DNA from: Tannerella sp. | GTDB lineage: Bacteria; Bacteroidota; Bacteroidia; Bacteroidales; Tannerellaceae | Length of the DNA stretch: 5,599 bases | NCBI GenBank assembly: GCA_031271245.1 | Contig: JAISWC010000096.1 | Span: 1-5,599 of the forward strand | Direction of reading: 5' to 3' | Shown here: one piece after another, positions 1 through 5,599 of the stretch | How the letters are laid out: each line of letters starts with the position of its first letter | Position numbering within the stretch: the stretch's first letter is position 1 | Notes under the pieces: model-generated | What the model was told of the DNA's origin: nothing | Seen by the model: only the letters and a program-made list of their open reading frames with translations | Databases searched by the model: none | Position numbers and translations under genes: made by a program

Positions 1-1047
1 CGATATTGCCACAATTGAGTACAGCCCGACCATTCCGTGAATGAAAATTGCGCCTAATGTACAGACTGTACCGCCGATAGCAAGCGTTGTCAGCAATATG
101 CTCGGTTTGATATATTTCAATAAAAATGTGCAGATGAAACGGCTTGTTACGAAAATACCCATTGCAATCATGTTATATCCCTGTGCCGTTGCCTTTGGCA
201 TATTCAATTCTTTATCGGCATATTGAATGATAAATGTCCAGACCATAATTTGCACGCCAACATAGAAAGCCTGAGCAACAACCGACCAAACATAACGTTT
301 GTTGTTTAACAGATTTTTAACCGTTTGCCCGACAGTATAGACGCTCGAATCGGCGGAAACAATCTTTGGTAATTTCGATACAAGAAATACTATGAAAAAG
401 CATAATACCACACCTCCAAGCAACAAATACGGCAAACTCACCGTATCGAGGTCTGCCTGTTGTATCTGCAACAAAGCATCGGGGTTGGTCTGCTGCAATA
501 CGAGCCGTTCCGCTTCAGTTTCCTTACTCAGTTTTGCAAGAATAAATTCTTTGGCAATCAACATTCCGGTCAACGAGCCGATAGGATTAAACGCCTGTGC
601 AAAATTAAGGCGTCGCGTAGCGCTCTCGTCGGGACCTAAGGACAGGATATACGGATTCGATGTAGTTTCGAGAAACGCCAGTCCGCAGGTCATCACGAAA
701 TAAGCAATCAGGAATGCCCAGAAAAGCATTGCATTACCGGCGGGAATGAACAAAAAGCATCCGATGGAATATAGTCCAAGTCCAACGAGGATACCTTTTT
801 TATAATTGTACTTTCGGATAAACAGCGCTGCCGGAATCGCCATAAAACAGTATCCGCCGTAGAAAGCGAACTGTACCAGCGAGCTTTCAAAGTTCGAGAT
901 CAGCAGGATATTCTTGAACGCTGCGACCATCGGGTTGGTGATGTCGTTGGCAAAACCCCATAATGCAAACAGGGACGTTACGAGAATAAACGGGAACAGG
1001 TAGTTTCTTCCGTCTTTTCCGCGAAAAAAAGAGGTATTCTTCATCAT
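1..1047 (-). CDS. fucP: L-fucose:H+ symporter, MFS family (partial, 3' end off left edge)
   Basis: This is an inner-membrane permease of the fucose-galactose-glucose:H+ symporter branch of the MFS, expected to import L-fucose or a related sugar with a proton. The frame is open from ATG at 1047 to the left edge, giving 349 residues; E. coli FucP has 438, so about 85-90 residues (the last helices) are missing. Recalled E. coli FucP aligns along the whole length: FALWGFAND (27-35) in helix 1, LETTSNP (126-132) with the conserved Glu127 (E. coli Glu135), AQAFN (150-154), and VVAQAFYVG (256-264) at the start of the second half. At least nine hydrophobic segments are visible, with a hydrophilic central loop around 170-203. 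E. coli Asp46 aligns with Asn38, while Asp35 lies one helical turn earlier. A second ATG at 1044 is an equally possible start. Codon use is more AT-rich than in the genes to the right. Substrate is inferred from family only; another hexose is possible. Confidence 0.88.
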   Translation of the reverse strand, partial: MMKNTSFFRGKDGRNYLFPFILVTSLFALWGFANDITNPMVAAFKNILLISNFESSLVQFAFYGGYCFMAIPAALFIRKYNYKKGILVGLGLYSIGCFLFIPAGNAMLFWAFLIAYFVMTCGLAFLETTSNPYILSLGPDESATRRLNFAQAFNPIGSLTGMLIAKEFILAKLSKETEAERLVLQQTNPDALLQIQQADLDTVSLPYLLLGGVVLCFFIVFLVSKLPKIVSADSSVYTVGQTVKNLLNNKRYVWSVVAQAFYVGVQIMVWTFIIQYADKELNMPKATAQGYNMIAMGIFVTSRFICTFLLKYIKPSILLTTLAIGGTVCTLGAIFIHGMVGLYSIVAIS

Positions 1048-1090
1048 TTCTTATTCACTAAAATATTATAAATCGTTTGATATTCGCCGG

Positions 1091-1121
1091 CAAAAGTAAA
1101 AGAATTCTTCGTTCCGGCAAT
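1091..1121 (-). promoter_or_regulatory. Bacteroidetes-type promoter of the fucP-like gene
   Basis: Read on the minus strand, positions 1098 to 1091 spell TACTTTTG, an exact match to the -7 consensus TAnnTTTG of the Bacteroidetes primary sigma factor. The -33 element is ATTG at 1121-1118, one mismatch from TTTG, with a 19-bp spacer. Transcription would begin a few bases below 1091, leaving a 5' leader of about 40 nt before the ATG at 1047. The heptamer CCGGCAA occurs twice here (1087-1093 and 1114-1120), 27 bp apart, overlapping the -7 and -33 elements. Confidence 0.65.
1100..1109. promoter_or_regulatory. Palindrome in the fucP promoter spacer, candidate operator
   Basis: AAGAATTCTT is a perfect 10-bp palindrome lying wholly inside the 19-bp spacer (1099-1117) of the predicted fucP promoter. 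A repressor bound there would block polymerase, as expected for a sugar-inducible transporter gene. The position is what suggests a function; a 10-bp AT-rich palindrome can arise by chance, and no regulator gene is visible. Confidence 0.3.
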
Positions 1122-1194
1122 CATCTCACCTACTTTTTGATTGTTAATTATGAATTATTAATGATTGAGTGTTTGATTCGAAGGATGCACGGAG

Positions 1195-1289
1195 GGGTGC
1201 GTTTTAAATGGTCGCATTGATTTCCACTTGAGGCCGTTTTTCTTTTATTTTTTTACCACAAAGGACACAAAGGTTTTTGAAATGCACCC
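1195..1289. repeat. Interrupted inverted repeat, possible decayed MITE-like element
   Basis: GGGTGCGTTTTAAA at 1195-1208 is matched in inverted orientation by TTTGAAATGCACCC at 1276-1289. Twelve of 14 positions are complementary and the other two are transitions that become G-U pairs in a plus-strand RNA, so all 14 could pair around a 67-nt loop. Each arm also abuts a direct copy of GCACGGAG (1187-1194 and 1290-1297), and a further GCACGG lies at 1307-1312. The left side forms a short local hairpin as well (ATGCAC 1185-1190 with GTGCGT 1197-1202). The structure lies upstream of the predicted rnhA transcription start, so it is probably a relic of an intergenic repeat rather than an rnhA leader element. 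Confidence 0.4.
1257..1273. repeat. Two-copy CACAAAGG direct repeat
   Basis: CACAAAGG occurs at 1257-1264 and again at 1266-1273, separated by one A, just after a T-rich tract. Similar CACAAAG-type pairs are, from memory, common in Bacteroidetes intergenic DNA; that is recollection, not a search result. The pair sits in the loop of the larger inverted repeat. Function unknown. Confidence 0.5.
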
Positions 1290-1303
1290 GCACGGAGCGT
1301 CCC

Positions 1304-1335
1304 TTTGCACGGGATGGATATTGTGATTACTTTTG
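1304..1335 (+). promoter_or_regulatory. Bacteroidetes-type promoter of rnhA-SDR
   Basis: TTTG at 1304-1307, a 20-bp spacer and TACTTTTG at 1328-1335 match the Bacteroidetes -33/-7 consensus exactly in both elements and in spacing. Transcription should start at about 1340-1343, giving a leader of only about 11-14 nt before the ATG at 1354. The in-frame TTG at 1333 lies inside the -7 element and cannot be on this transcript, which settles the rnhA start. Confidence 0.75.
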
Positions 1336-1353
1336 CGGGGAAAACAATACGGT

Positions 1354-1983
1354 ATGACAAAGAAAAAGTTTTACGTGGTATGGGAAGGTGTCCGGCCGGG
1401 CATCTATGCGTCCTGGGAGGATTGCAGATTACAGGTGACGGGCTATCCGGGGGCTAAATACAGGTCGTTCGACACCGGCGAAGCCGCTCGCGAAGCCTGG
1501 GAAGCCGGCTGGCAGCCTTCCGGGAAGTTTGCGAAACCGCCTCTGCGTTCCGTGCAGGAGGTCTTTCCCTCTGTCCCGTTCATTCGCGAGAGCCTGGCTG
1601 TCGATGCGGCGTGCAGCGGTAATCCGGGCGACATGGAATACCGGGGCGTCCATGTAGCGACCGGCAGGGAATGGTTTCGTGTGGGGCCACTCAGGCAGGG
1701 AACGAACAATATCGGAGAATTTCTGGCGCTGGTGCACGGGCTGGCGCTGATGAAACGGGAGCATCTCGCCCTGCCGCTCTATTCCGACAGCCGGAATGCC
1801 CTCCTGTGGGTACAGATAAAGAAATGCCGTACCCGACTCACTCGGACGGCAGTCAATGCTCCCGTCTTTCAGCTGATCGAACGTGCCGAGAAATGGCTCC
1901 GGGAAAATACCTGCGAAACGCAAATCCTCAAGTGGAATACCCGTGCATGGGGTGAAATACCGGCCGATTTCGGAAGAAAATAA
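1354..1983 (+). CDS. rnhA: Ribonuclease HI with N-terminal viroplasmin-type hybrid-binding domain
   Basis: The enzyme cleaves the RNA strand of RNA:DNA hybrids in the cytoplasm, removing primers and R-loops. The product has 209 residues. Residues about 4-52 form the hybrid-binding (viroplasmin-like) domain, with FYVVWEGVRPGIYASW and a GYPGAKY(R)SF segment; a linker follows, and residues about 79-209 are the RNase H fold. The four metal-binding acids are Asp84 (VDAACSGNPG), Glu122 (NIGEFLA), Asp145 (YSDS) and Asp205 (WGEIPADFGRK). Their spacing (38, 23, 60) equals that of Bacillus halodurans RNase H (Asp71, Glu109, Asp132, Asp192), and that enzyme's Glu188 corresponds to Glu201. All catalytic residues are present, so it should be active. 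The ATG at 1354 is preferred over the TTG at 1333 because the latter falls in the promoter. Only four bases separate its stop from the next gene, implying co-transcription. Confidence 0.93.
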   Translation: MTKKKFYVVWEGVRPGIYASWEDCRLQVTGYPGAKYRSFDTGEAAREAWEAGWQPSGKFAKPPLRSVQEVFPSVPFIRESLAVDAACSGNPGDMEYRGVHVATGREWFRVGPLRQGTNNIGEFLALVHGLALMKREHLALPLYSDSRNALLWVQIKKCRTRLTRTAVNAPVFQLIERAEKWLRENTCETQILKWNTRAWGEIPADFGRK

Positions 1984-1987
1984 GGTT

Positions 1988-2713
1988 ATGAAACGGGCGA
2001 TTATCATTGGGGCGACGTCGGGTATCGGACGGGAAGTGGCGAAGAAATTACTGGAAGAAGGCTGGCAGATCGGCGTGGCAGGCCGTCGGGAAGAAGAACT
2101 GTTGACCTTGCAGGCCGCTTCACCCGAACGTGTGTCGGTTCGGACGCTGGACATCACGCGGGAAGATGCGCCGGAACGGTTACAACAGTTGATTGCACAA
2201 ACCGGCGGCATGGATTTGTTTTTCCTGTCTTCCGGCATCGGTCGGCAGAATCCGGAACTTCAACCTGCAATCGAATTGTGTACCGTCGAAACAAATGCAC
2301 TGGGATTCACCCGTATGGTGACGGCGGCATTTCATTATTTCCGGGAACATCGCGGCGGTCATCTGGCCGTGATCAGTTCGGTGGCCGGAACCAAAGGATT
2401 AGGTTCGGCGCCTTCCTATTCGGCGACCAAACGTTTTCAGAACACGTATCTGGAGGCGCTGGCGCAGCTGGCGCACAGCCGGAAACTGAACATTCACTTC
2501 ACCGATATCCGTCCGGGTTTCGTGGCTACGGCCATCCTGGACAGGACGAAACATTATCCGATGCTGATGAAGCCCGAACGTGTAGCGGCGCACATCGTCC
2601 GGGCACTGAACCGGCGCAGGCGCGTAGCCATCATTGACCGGCGCTATGCGTGGCTGGTATTCATCTGGCGGCTGATTCCCCCGTGGCTGTGGGAACGGAT
2701 GAAACTTTCATGA
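1988..2713 (+). CDS. Short-chain dehydrogenase/reductase (SDR), classical type, substrate unknown
   Basis: A 241-residue NAD(P)-dependent oxidoreductase of the classical SDR family, predicted cytoplasmic. The Rossmann motif is GATSGIG (8-14). Arg33-Arg34 after the second strand suggest NADP(H) rather than NAD(H), and Asp55 fits the adenine-ring contact. The usual NNAG motif is replaced by LSSGIG (80-85). Catalytic residues are Asn103, Ser131 (in ISSVAG), Tyr144 and Lys148 (YSATK), with the standard 13-residue Ser-Tyr spacing; RPGFVAT (175-181) is the expected cofactor-closing loop. The C-terminus is basic at 209-212 (RRRR), then hydrophobic and Trp-rich (220-235), which could associate with the membrane; this is inference. 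The ATG at 1988 starts directly before the Rossmann strand, four bases after rnhA; an in-frame extension upstream would overlap rnhA and add no family sequence. Nothing here identifies the substrate, and the link with RNase HI is probably only shared transcription. Confidence 0.92.
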   Translation: MKRAIIIGATSGIGREVAKKLLEEGWQIGVAGRREEELLTLQAASPERVSVRTLDITREDAPERLQQLIAQTGGMDLFFLSSGIGRQNPELQPAIELCTVETNALGFTRMVTAAFHYFREHRGGHLAVISSVAGTKGLGSAPSYSATKRFQNTYLEALAQLAHSRKLNIHFTDIRPGFVATAILDRTKHYPMLMKPERVAAHIVRALNRRRRVAIIDRRYAWLVFIWRLIPPWLWERMKLS

Positions 2714-2734
2714 TTGAAGGCCGTATTTCATTCA
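2711..2734. terminator. Weak hairpin between convergent genes, possible bidirectional terminator
   Basis: TGATTGAA at 2711-2718 pairs with TTCATTCA at 2727-2734 (seven of eight positions, one T-T mismatch) around an 8-nt loop. It fills nearly all of the 24-bp gap between the SDR stop and the porU stop, where both converging transcripts must end. The stem is AU-rich and neither strand has a clear U-tract after it, so it is a poor intrinsic terminator and the assignment rests mainly on position. Confidence 0.25.
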
Positions 2735-2737
2735 GGC

Positions 2738-5599
2738 TTACCGTCCCACAATGATCAGCCGCTGCGTTTTGGTGGCTTCGGCCGACGTTCCGGTGCGGAT
2801 GGAGGCTCGATAGAGGTAGATGCCCGGACACAGCCGCGTACCGCTGCCACTGGTCAGATTCCATGTCACGGCATAGGCCTTGAACAGGTCGGAAGCACCG
2901 TTTTCTTCGTGCTGCCACTGGAGACGTCCGACCATGTCGTAAACCCGGATGACAACGTTCATCTGCGATTCCGGGCGGTTGTGATACAGCATGAAGGTGA
3001 CGCTCTCGCGGGCAGGCACCGGGCCGGCCGTCAGTTCGGTGATATACGGCTTGAGGTCGTTTACCACTTCGAACGTGAAGGTCTGCGTGGTGGAGTGATT
3101 CAATACGTCCCAGACTTTAAATTCCGCCGTGTGGCGACCGGGTGTCATTGCCGGCATCGGGAAGCGGACGATGTTTTCGCCCTTGCCGTTGGCCAGCGCT
3201 TCCACGTATGCATTCAGGTTGTAGCTCATCGACGGGTCGCTGTCGACGGTCAGCGTCACATCGTGTCCGACGCTGCTCCCGCCGACGTTTACCCCGCTCT
3301 GATCCCAGAGCACGGCCACAAAGAAGGGTGTGTTATTCACCCTGCCGCTGGCGGTGAAGGTGCTGTCGTTGAGGTAGAGTGCACGGATTTCGGGGCCTTC
3401 GGTGTCGCCTTCCGTGTTGACGGCCGTCCCGCCGACCAGGTATTGCTTGAAGACGCCCTGCGCTTCCGTGTTTGTCGTTTCGTCTAAGGCGTACAAACTC
3501 ATCTTTCCCGAACGGTTGGAATAGGAAATATCCTTGGGGACGATGAACGAAAAGGAAAATTCGCCGTCGCGGACAAGGTCGTTGACCTTTTGCAGTGTGT
3601 TCGGATAGTCCGTGTATTCAAAGGGCGTGCCTGTCCGGTTGTTGTCCAGCGTGGTAATTGTCTGTTCGCTGTCCATCAGGGTGACGGCCAGCGTTCCGTT
3701 GAACGCCGTTGCTTTCCGGCTGTCCGGATCATACACTTCGCCTCTGACCGTGATTCGCTCCATTGCCTTGAAAGTGACCGTATCGCTGTCCGAAAGCGGC
3801 TGTCCGTTGATTTCCGTCAGCCGGATGTGGTAATCCGGGTAGGCCAGCGTCAATGCCGGATCGCCGATCAGGATGAAACGCGCCCGGTCCATGTTTTTAT
3901 AGTTTTGCTTGGTCTCCCGCGCCACTTCGCCCAGCGTCATCCGGCGACCTTCCACGCGGTCGAACAGGTGCCTGTTCAATTCTCGGTTAATGTCGAAATT
4001 GGTTGTGGTATAGGCTACCCGCGTGGTAGTGAAAAGGGCGATTCCGCCGCTTTTCGGGTTGAGGAACACGTTTTCGCCGGCCGAAGTGCCAAAGGCGTCG
4101 AAGGGGGCGAAGTCGCACGTGGCCGTAATCCACAGCGGCAGGTGCGCATAGGTTGCCTGCCGGATGAAGCGATCCGTGATGACGTGTTCGTCGCTCCAGG
4201 AATTGTCGTTGCCGTGGCCGGTATAGTTAATCATCAGGACGCCTTCCTTCAGTTGCCTGGCGATGGCCGCTTCCACATCGGGATAACCGGCCATCCCGCC
4301 CGTATTCGATTTCCGGTAGGCGTCGAAGAAGATTTTGTTCGACAGAAATTCGGGATAGGACGCTTCCAGACTTTGCGTCAACTGATACGACTGCGACATG
4401 TGAATAGTGGAGTATCCGTCCGAATTGCTTCCGTCGTCGGCGACGAAGCAGAGACTGTTTTTCCAACTCCCGGCATCCCGGTTGTCCATGTAGGCAATGA
4501 CCTTGTCCACCGCGGCTTTGGCCTCATCCGGCGTGCGCACCGGAAAACGTCCGACACCCAAAAGAATCTGGCTGGTATGGGGTGTTGTGCCTTCGTTATC
4601 GGCCAGGAAGGCATAATAGTCCTCGATCACCAGTGAAGCGGCGTTCAGGGAATTGCGGGTCTGATACGTCGGGATGAAATTTTCCATGTTGACCGTTTTC
4701 CACTGGGCGGTCAACTGCCGGTTATCCCAGGAGCCGTCGCCGAAGAGCAGCAGGAAGCGCGGGGCGTCGGCGGCAGAAGTGCGCCGGTCGTAAAACATTT
4801 TCATCATCCGGCGGATCGCGGTAGCGTCGGGCGTACCGCTCGAAAATTCGTTGTACACCTGTTCCGGCGTCGCCACGACAACGCTGATGCCGGTATGCGT
4901 CCGGTGATATTCGGCCAGCCGTTCGGCCTCGGCGACGAAGGCCGGCGGCGCCACAATCGCCATGTCGGTCTGCGGCAAGGCATGGAGGTTCTGGGCGGCG
5001 ACCTCGCGTACCGTTTCAGGCGTGGGGAACGCGGCGGACAGGTCCACCAGCGCATATTCGCGCAGCAACGGATCGGCCGGTATTGTAAAAGACAGTTCGC
5101 CGCCGTTCAGCGTTGTTTCCATCTGCGCCGTACGGAGGCCGTCCGTCACGTCGAACACGGCCATGCCGGACGTCGCGTTTTGAATCGTGAACCGCGACGT
5201 GTTGCCACGGGCGGCGAGACTCCGGAAAAACGTGCAGGCTTCGCCATACGACTTCAACTGCCGTTTCATTTGCAGTCGGAGGTAATCCAGGCGCACGTTG
5301 GTATGGCCGGCTGCGCTGTAGTTTACCGTCACTTTCGTCGTTTCCTTTTTTTCGCCCTTCCACTCGGCGGCACGAAACAGCGAAACGCCCTTGGTATATA
5401 TGTATACTTCGGAATCTGTGCTTTCCTGCCGGATGATTCCGTCGTCGAAGAGCATCCGGTCGTCGACACTCAGCGACACCGTTCCGGACGATCCCATGCC
5501 GCTGCCTCTCGAAATGAAGCGGATGGTAACCTGTCCGACGTCTGCCGTAATGCCGGGCGTCTGGAAGGTGAACGGCTGCGACAGGGTGCGTTCAAAACT
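2738..5599 (-). CDS. porU: Type IX secretion system sortase PorU, gingipain-like C25 family (partial, 5' end off right edge)
   Basis: PorU is the outer-membrane-associated cysteine peptidase of the T9SS. It removes the C-terminal signal domain of exported cargo and transfers the cargo to anionic LPS, working with PorV. The frame stays open to the right edge, so 953 residues are visible. The C25 fold runs from about 210 to 605: FLLLFGDGSWDN (282-293), GVGRFPVRTPDEA (348-360), YTGHG with catalytic His462, TATCDF with catalytic Cys495, and a closing IGDPALTL. The His-Cys spacing of 33 equals that of RgpB (His211/Cys244). From Cys495 to the end is 458 residues, close to the 468 of P. gingivalis PorU (Cys690 of 1158), so roughly 195 N-terminal residues including the signal peptide lie outside. 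Beta-sandwich domains follow. The last ~100 residues (852-953; VYDMVGRLQW, PGIYLYR, QRLIIVGR) resemble a T9SS C-terminal domain, which PorU is known to retain. The internal Met at 5497 is not the start. Another exported C25 peptidase is a less likely alternative. Confidence 0.9.
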   Translation of the reverse strand, partial: SFERTLSQPFTFQTPGITADVGQVTIRFISRGSGMGSSGTVSLSVDDRMLFDDGIIRQESTDSEVYIYTKGVSLFRAAEWKGEKKETTKVTVNYSAAGHTNVRLDYLRLQMKRQLKSYGEACTFFRSLAARGNTSRFTIQNATSGMAVFDVTDGLRTAQMETTLNGGELSFTIPADPLLREYALVDLSAAFPTPETVREVAAQNLHALPQTDMAIVAPPAFVAEAERLAEYHRTHTGISVVVATPEQVYNEFSSGTPDATAIRRMMKMFYDRRTSAADAPRFLLLFGDGSWDNRQLTAQWKTVNMENFIPTYQTRNSLNAASLVIEDYYAFLADNEGTTPHTSQILLGVGRFPVRTPDEAKAAVDKVIAYMDNRDAGSWKNSLCFVADDGSNSDGYSTIHMSQSYQLTQSLEASYPEFLSNKIFFDAYRKSNTGGMAGYPDVEAAIARQLKEGVLMINYTGHGNDNSWSDEHVITDRFIRQATYAHLPLWITATCDFAPFDAFGTSAGENVFLNPKSGGIALFTTTRVAYTTTNFDINRELNRHLFDRVEGRRMTLGEVARETKQNYKNMDRARFILIGDPALTLAYPDYHIRLTEINGQPLSDSDTVTFKAMERITVRGEVYDPDSRKATAFNGTLAVTLMDSEQTITTLDNNRTGTPFEYTDYPNTLQKVNDLVRDGEFSFSFIVPKDISYSNRSGKMSLYALDETTNTEAQGVFKQYLVGGTAVNTEGDTEGPEIRALYLNDSTFTASGRVNNTPFFVAVLWDQSGVNVGGSSVGHDVTLTVDSDPSMSYNLNAYVEALANGKGENIVRFPMPAMTPGRHTAEFKVWDVLNHSTTQTFTFEVVNDLKPYITELTAGPVPARESVTFMLYHNRPESQMNVVIRVYDMVGRLQWQHEENGASDLFKAYAVTWNLTSGSGTRLCPGIYLYRASIRTGTSAEATKTQRLIIVGR

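Larger units (their letters stand above)
1048..1353. other. Divergent intergenic region, 306 bp
   Basis: This gap separates the fucP-like gene (leftward) from rnhA (rightward). It contains one Bacteroidetes-type promoter for each gene, an AT-rich imperfect palindrome around 1144-1161, a T-rich tract around 1236-1254, a two-copy CACAAAGG repeat and an interrupted inverted repeat. I found no credible small gene: the plus-strand ATG at 1209 gives only seven codons. No tRNA or recognisable riboswitch is visible. Confidence 0.7.

Noticed and set aside
392..703. Plus-strand open frame opposite the fucP-like gene, with shorter ones at 41-226 and on the minus strand at 708-890
   Set aside because: The FucP frame across this stretch aligns continuously with the family and has the expected transmembrane pattern; the other frames show nothing.
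1185..1208. Hairpin ATGCAC/GTGCGT followed by a short T run as a rho-independent terminator
   Set aside because: No gene on either strand ends here; both flanking genes start away from this region, and the stem is only six pairs with a G-U pair.
1257..1273. CACAAAGG copies as the start of a CRISPR array
   Set aside because: There are only two 8-bp copies separated by one base, far from the repeat and spacer lengths of CRISPR, and no cas gene is present.
1333..1353. TTG at 1333 as the rnhA start, adding seven residues
   Set aside because: The TTG lies within the predicted -7 promoter element, upstream of the expected transcript start, and the extra residues extend beyond the usual family N-terminus.
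1429..2238. Minus-strand open frame of 269 codons across rnhA and the SDR gene
   Set aside because: It is in register with the rnhA codons and runs across two genes with clear catalytic motifs on the other strand; the translation has no recognisable domain.
2699..2711. ATGAAACTTTCAT palindrome at the SDR 3' end as a terminator stem
   Set aside because: It has a one-base centre, cannot form a usable hairpin loop, and is accounted for by the last SDR codons.
3590..4636. Long plus-strand open frame (348 codons) opposite porU, and a similar one at 2714-3487
   Set aside because: Both are in exact codon register with porU, so their lack of stops only reflects the rarity of TTA, CTA and TCA codons in a GC-rich gene. 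Their translations show no family features, while the porU frame has a full C25 catalytic domain.

Overview
The window looks like a Bacteroidales chromosome, most plausibly an oral or gut Porphyromonadaceae/Tannerellaceae-type organism. Four things point that way. It carries PorU, the sortase of the type IX secretion system (T9SS), which is confined to the Bacteroidetes group. Both intergenic promoters match the Bacteroidetes pattern TTTG - 19 to 21 bp - TAnnTTTG. Shine-Dalgarno sequences are weak or absent. The fucose permease has the sequence style typical of this phylum. I cannot fix genus or species from sequence alone.

Layout. Positions 1-1047 (minus strand) hold most of an L-fucose:proton symporter (fucP-like, MFS superfamily), cut by the left edge. 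Positions 1048-1353 are a divergent intergenic region with a promoter for each flanking gene, a 10-bp palindrome inside the fucP promoter spacer, and a small decayed repeat structure. Positions 1354-1983 (plus) encode a 209-residue ribonuclease HI with an N-terminal viroplasmin-type hybrid-binding domain. Four bases later, at 1988-2713 (plus), comes a 241-residue short-chain dehydrogenase/reductase (SDR), almost certainly in the same transcript. Positions 2738-5599 (minus) hold the C-terminal ~953 residues of PorU, converging on the SDR gene and running off the right edge; roughly 200 N-terminal residues are missing.

How the genes fit together. There is no sign of one shared pathway. The window joins three transcription units: a sugar-uptake gene, a two-gene housekeeping unit (RNA:DNA hybrid removal plus an oxidoreductase of unknown substrate) and a secretion gene. 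PorU acts at the cell surface, where it removes C-terminal signal domains from T9SS cargo and couples the cargo to anionic lipopolysaccharide; FucP acts in the inner membrane; RNase HI and the SDR are cytoplasmic. In hand-counted 60-base lines, fucP is mostly 32-53% G+C, while porU lines reach 60-72%.

I found no previously undescribed system. The points most worth a second look are the lack of porV directly downstream of porU, the displaced acidic residue in the first helix of the fucose permease, and the promoter and repeat structures in the 306-bp intergenic region.
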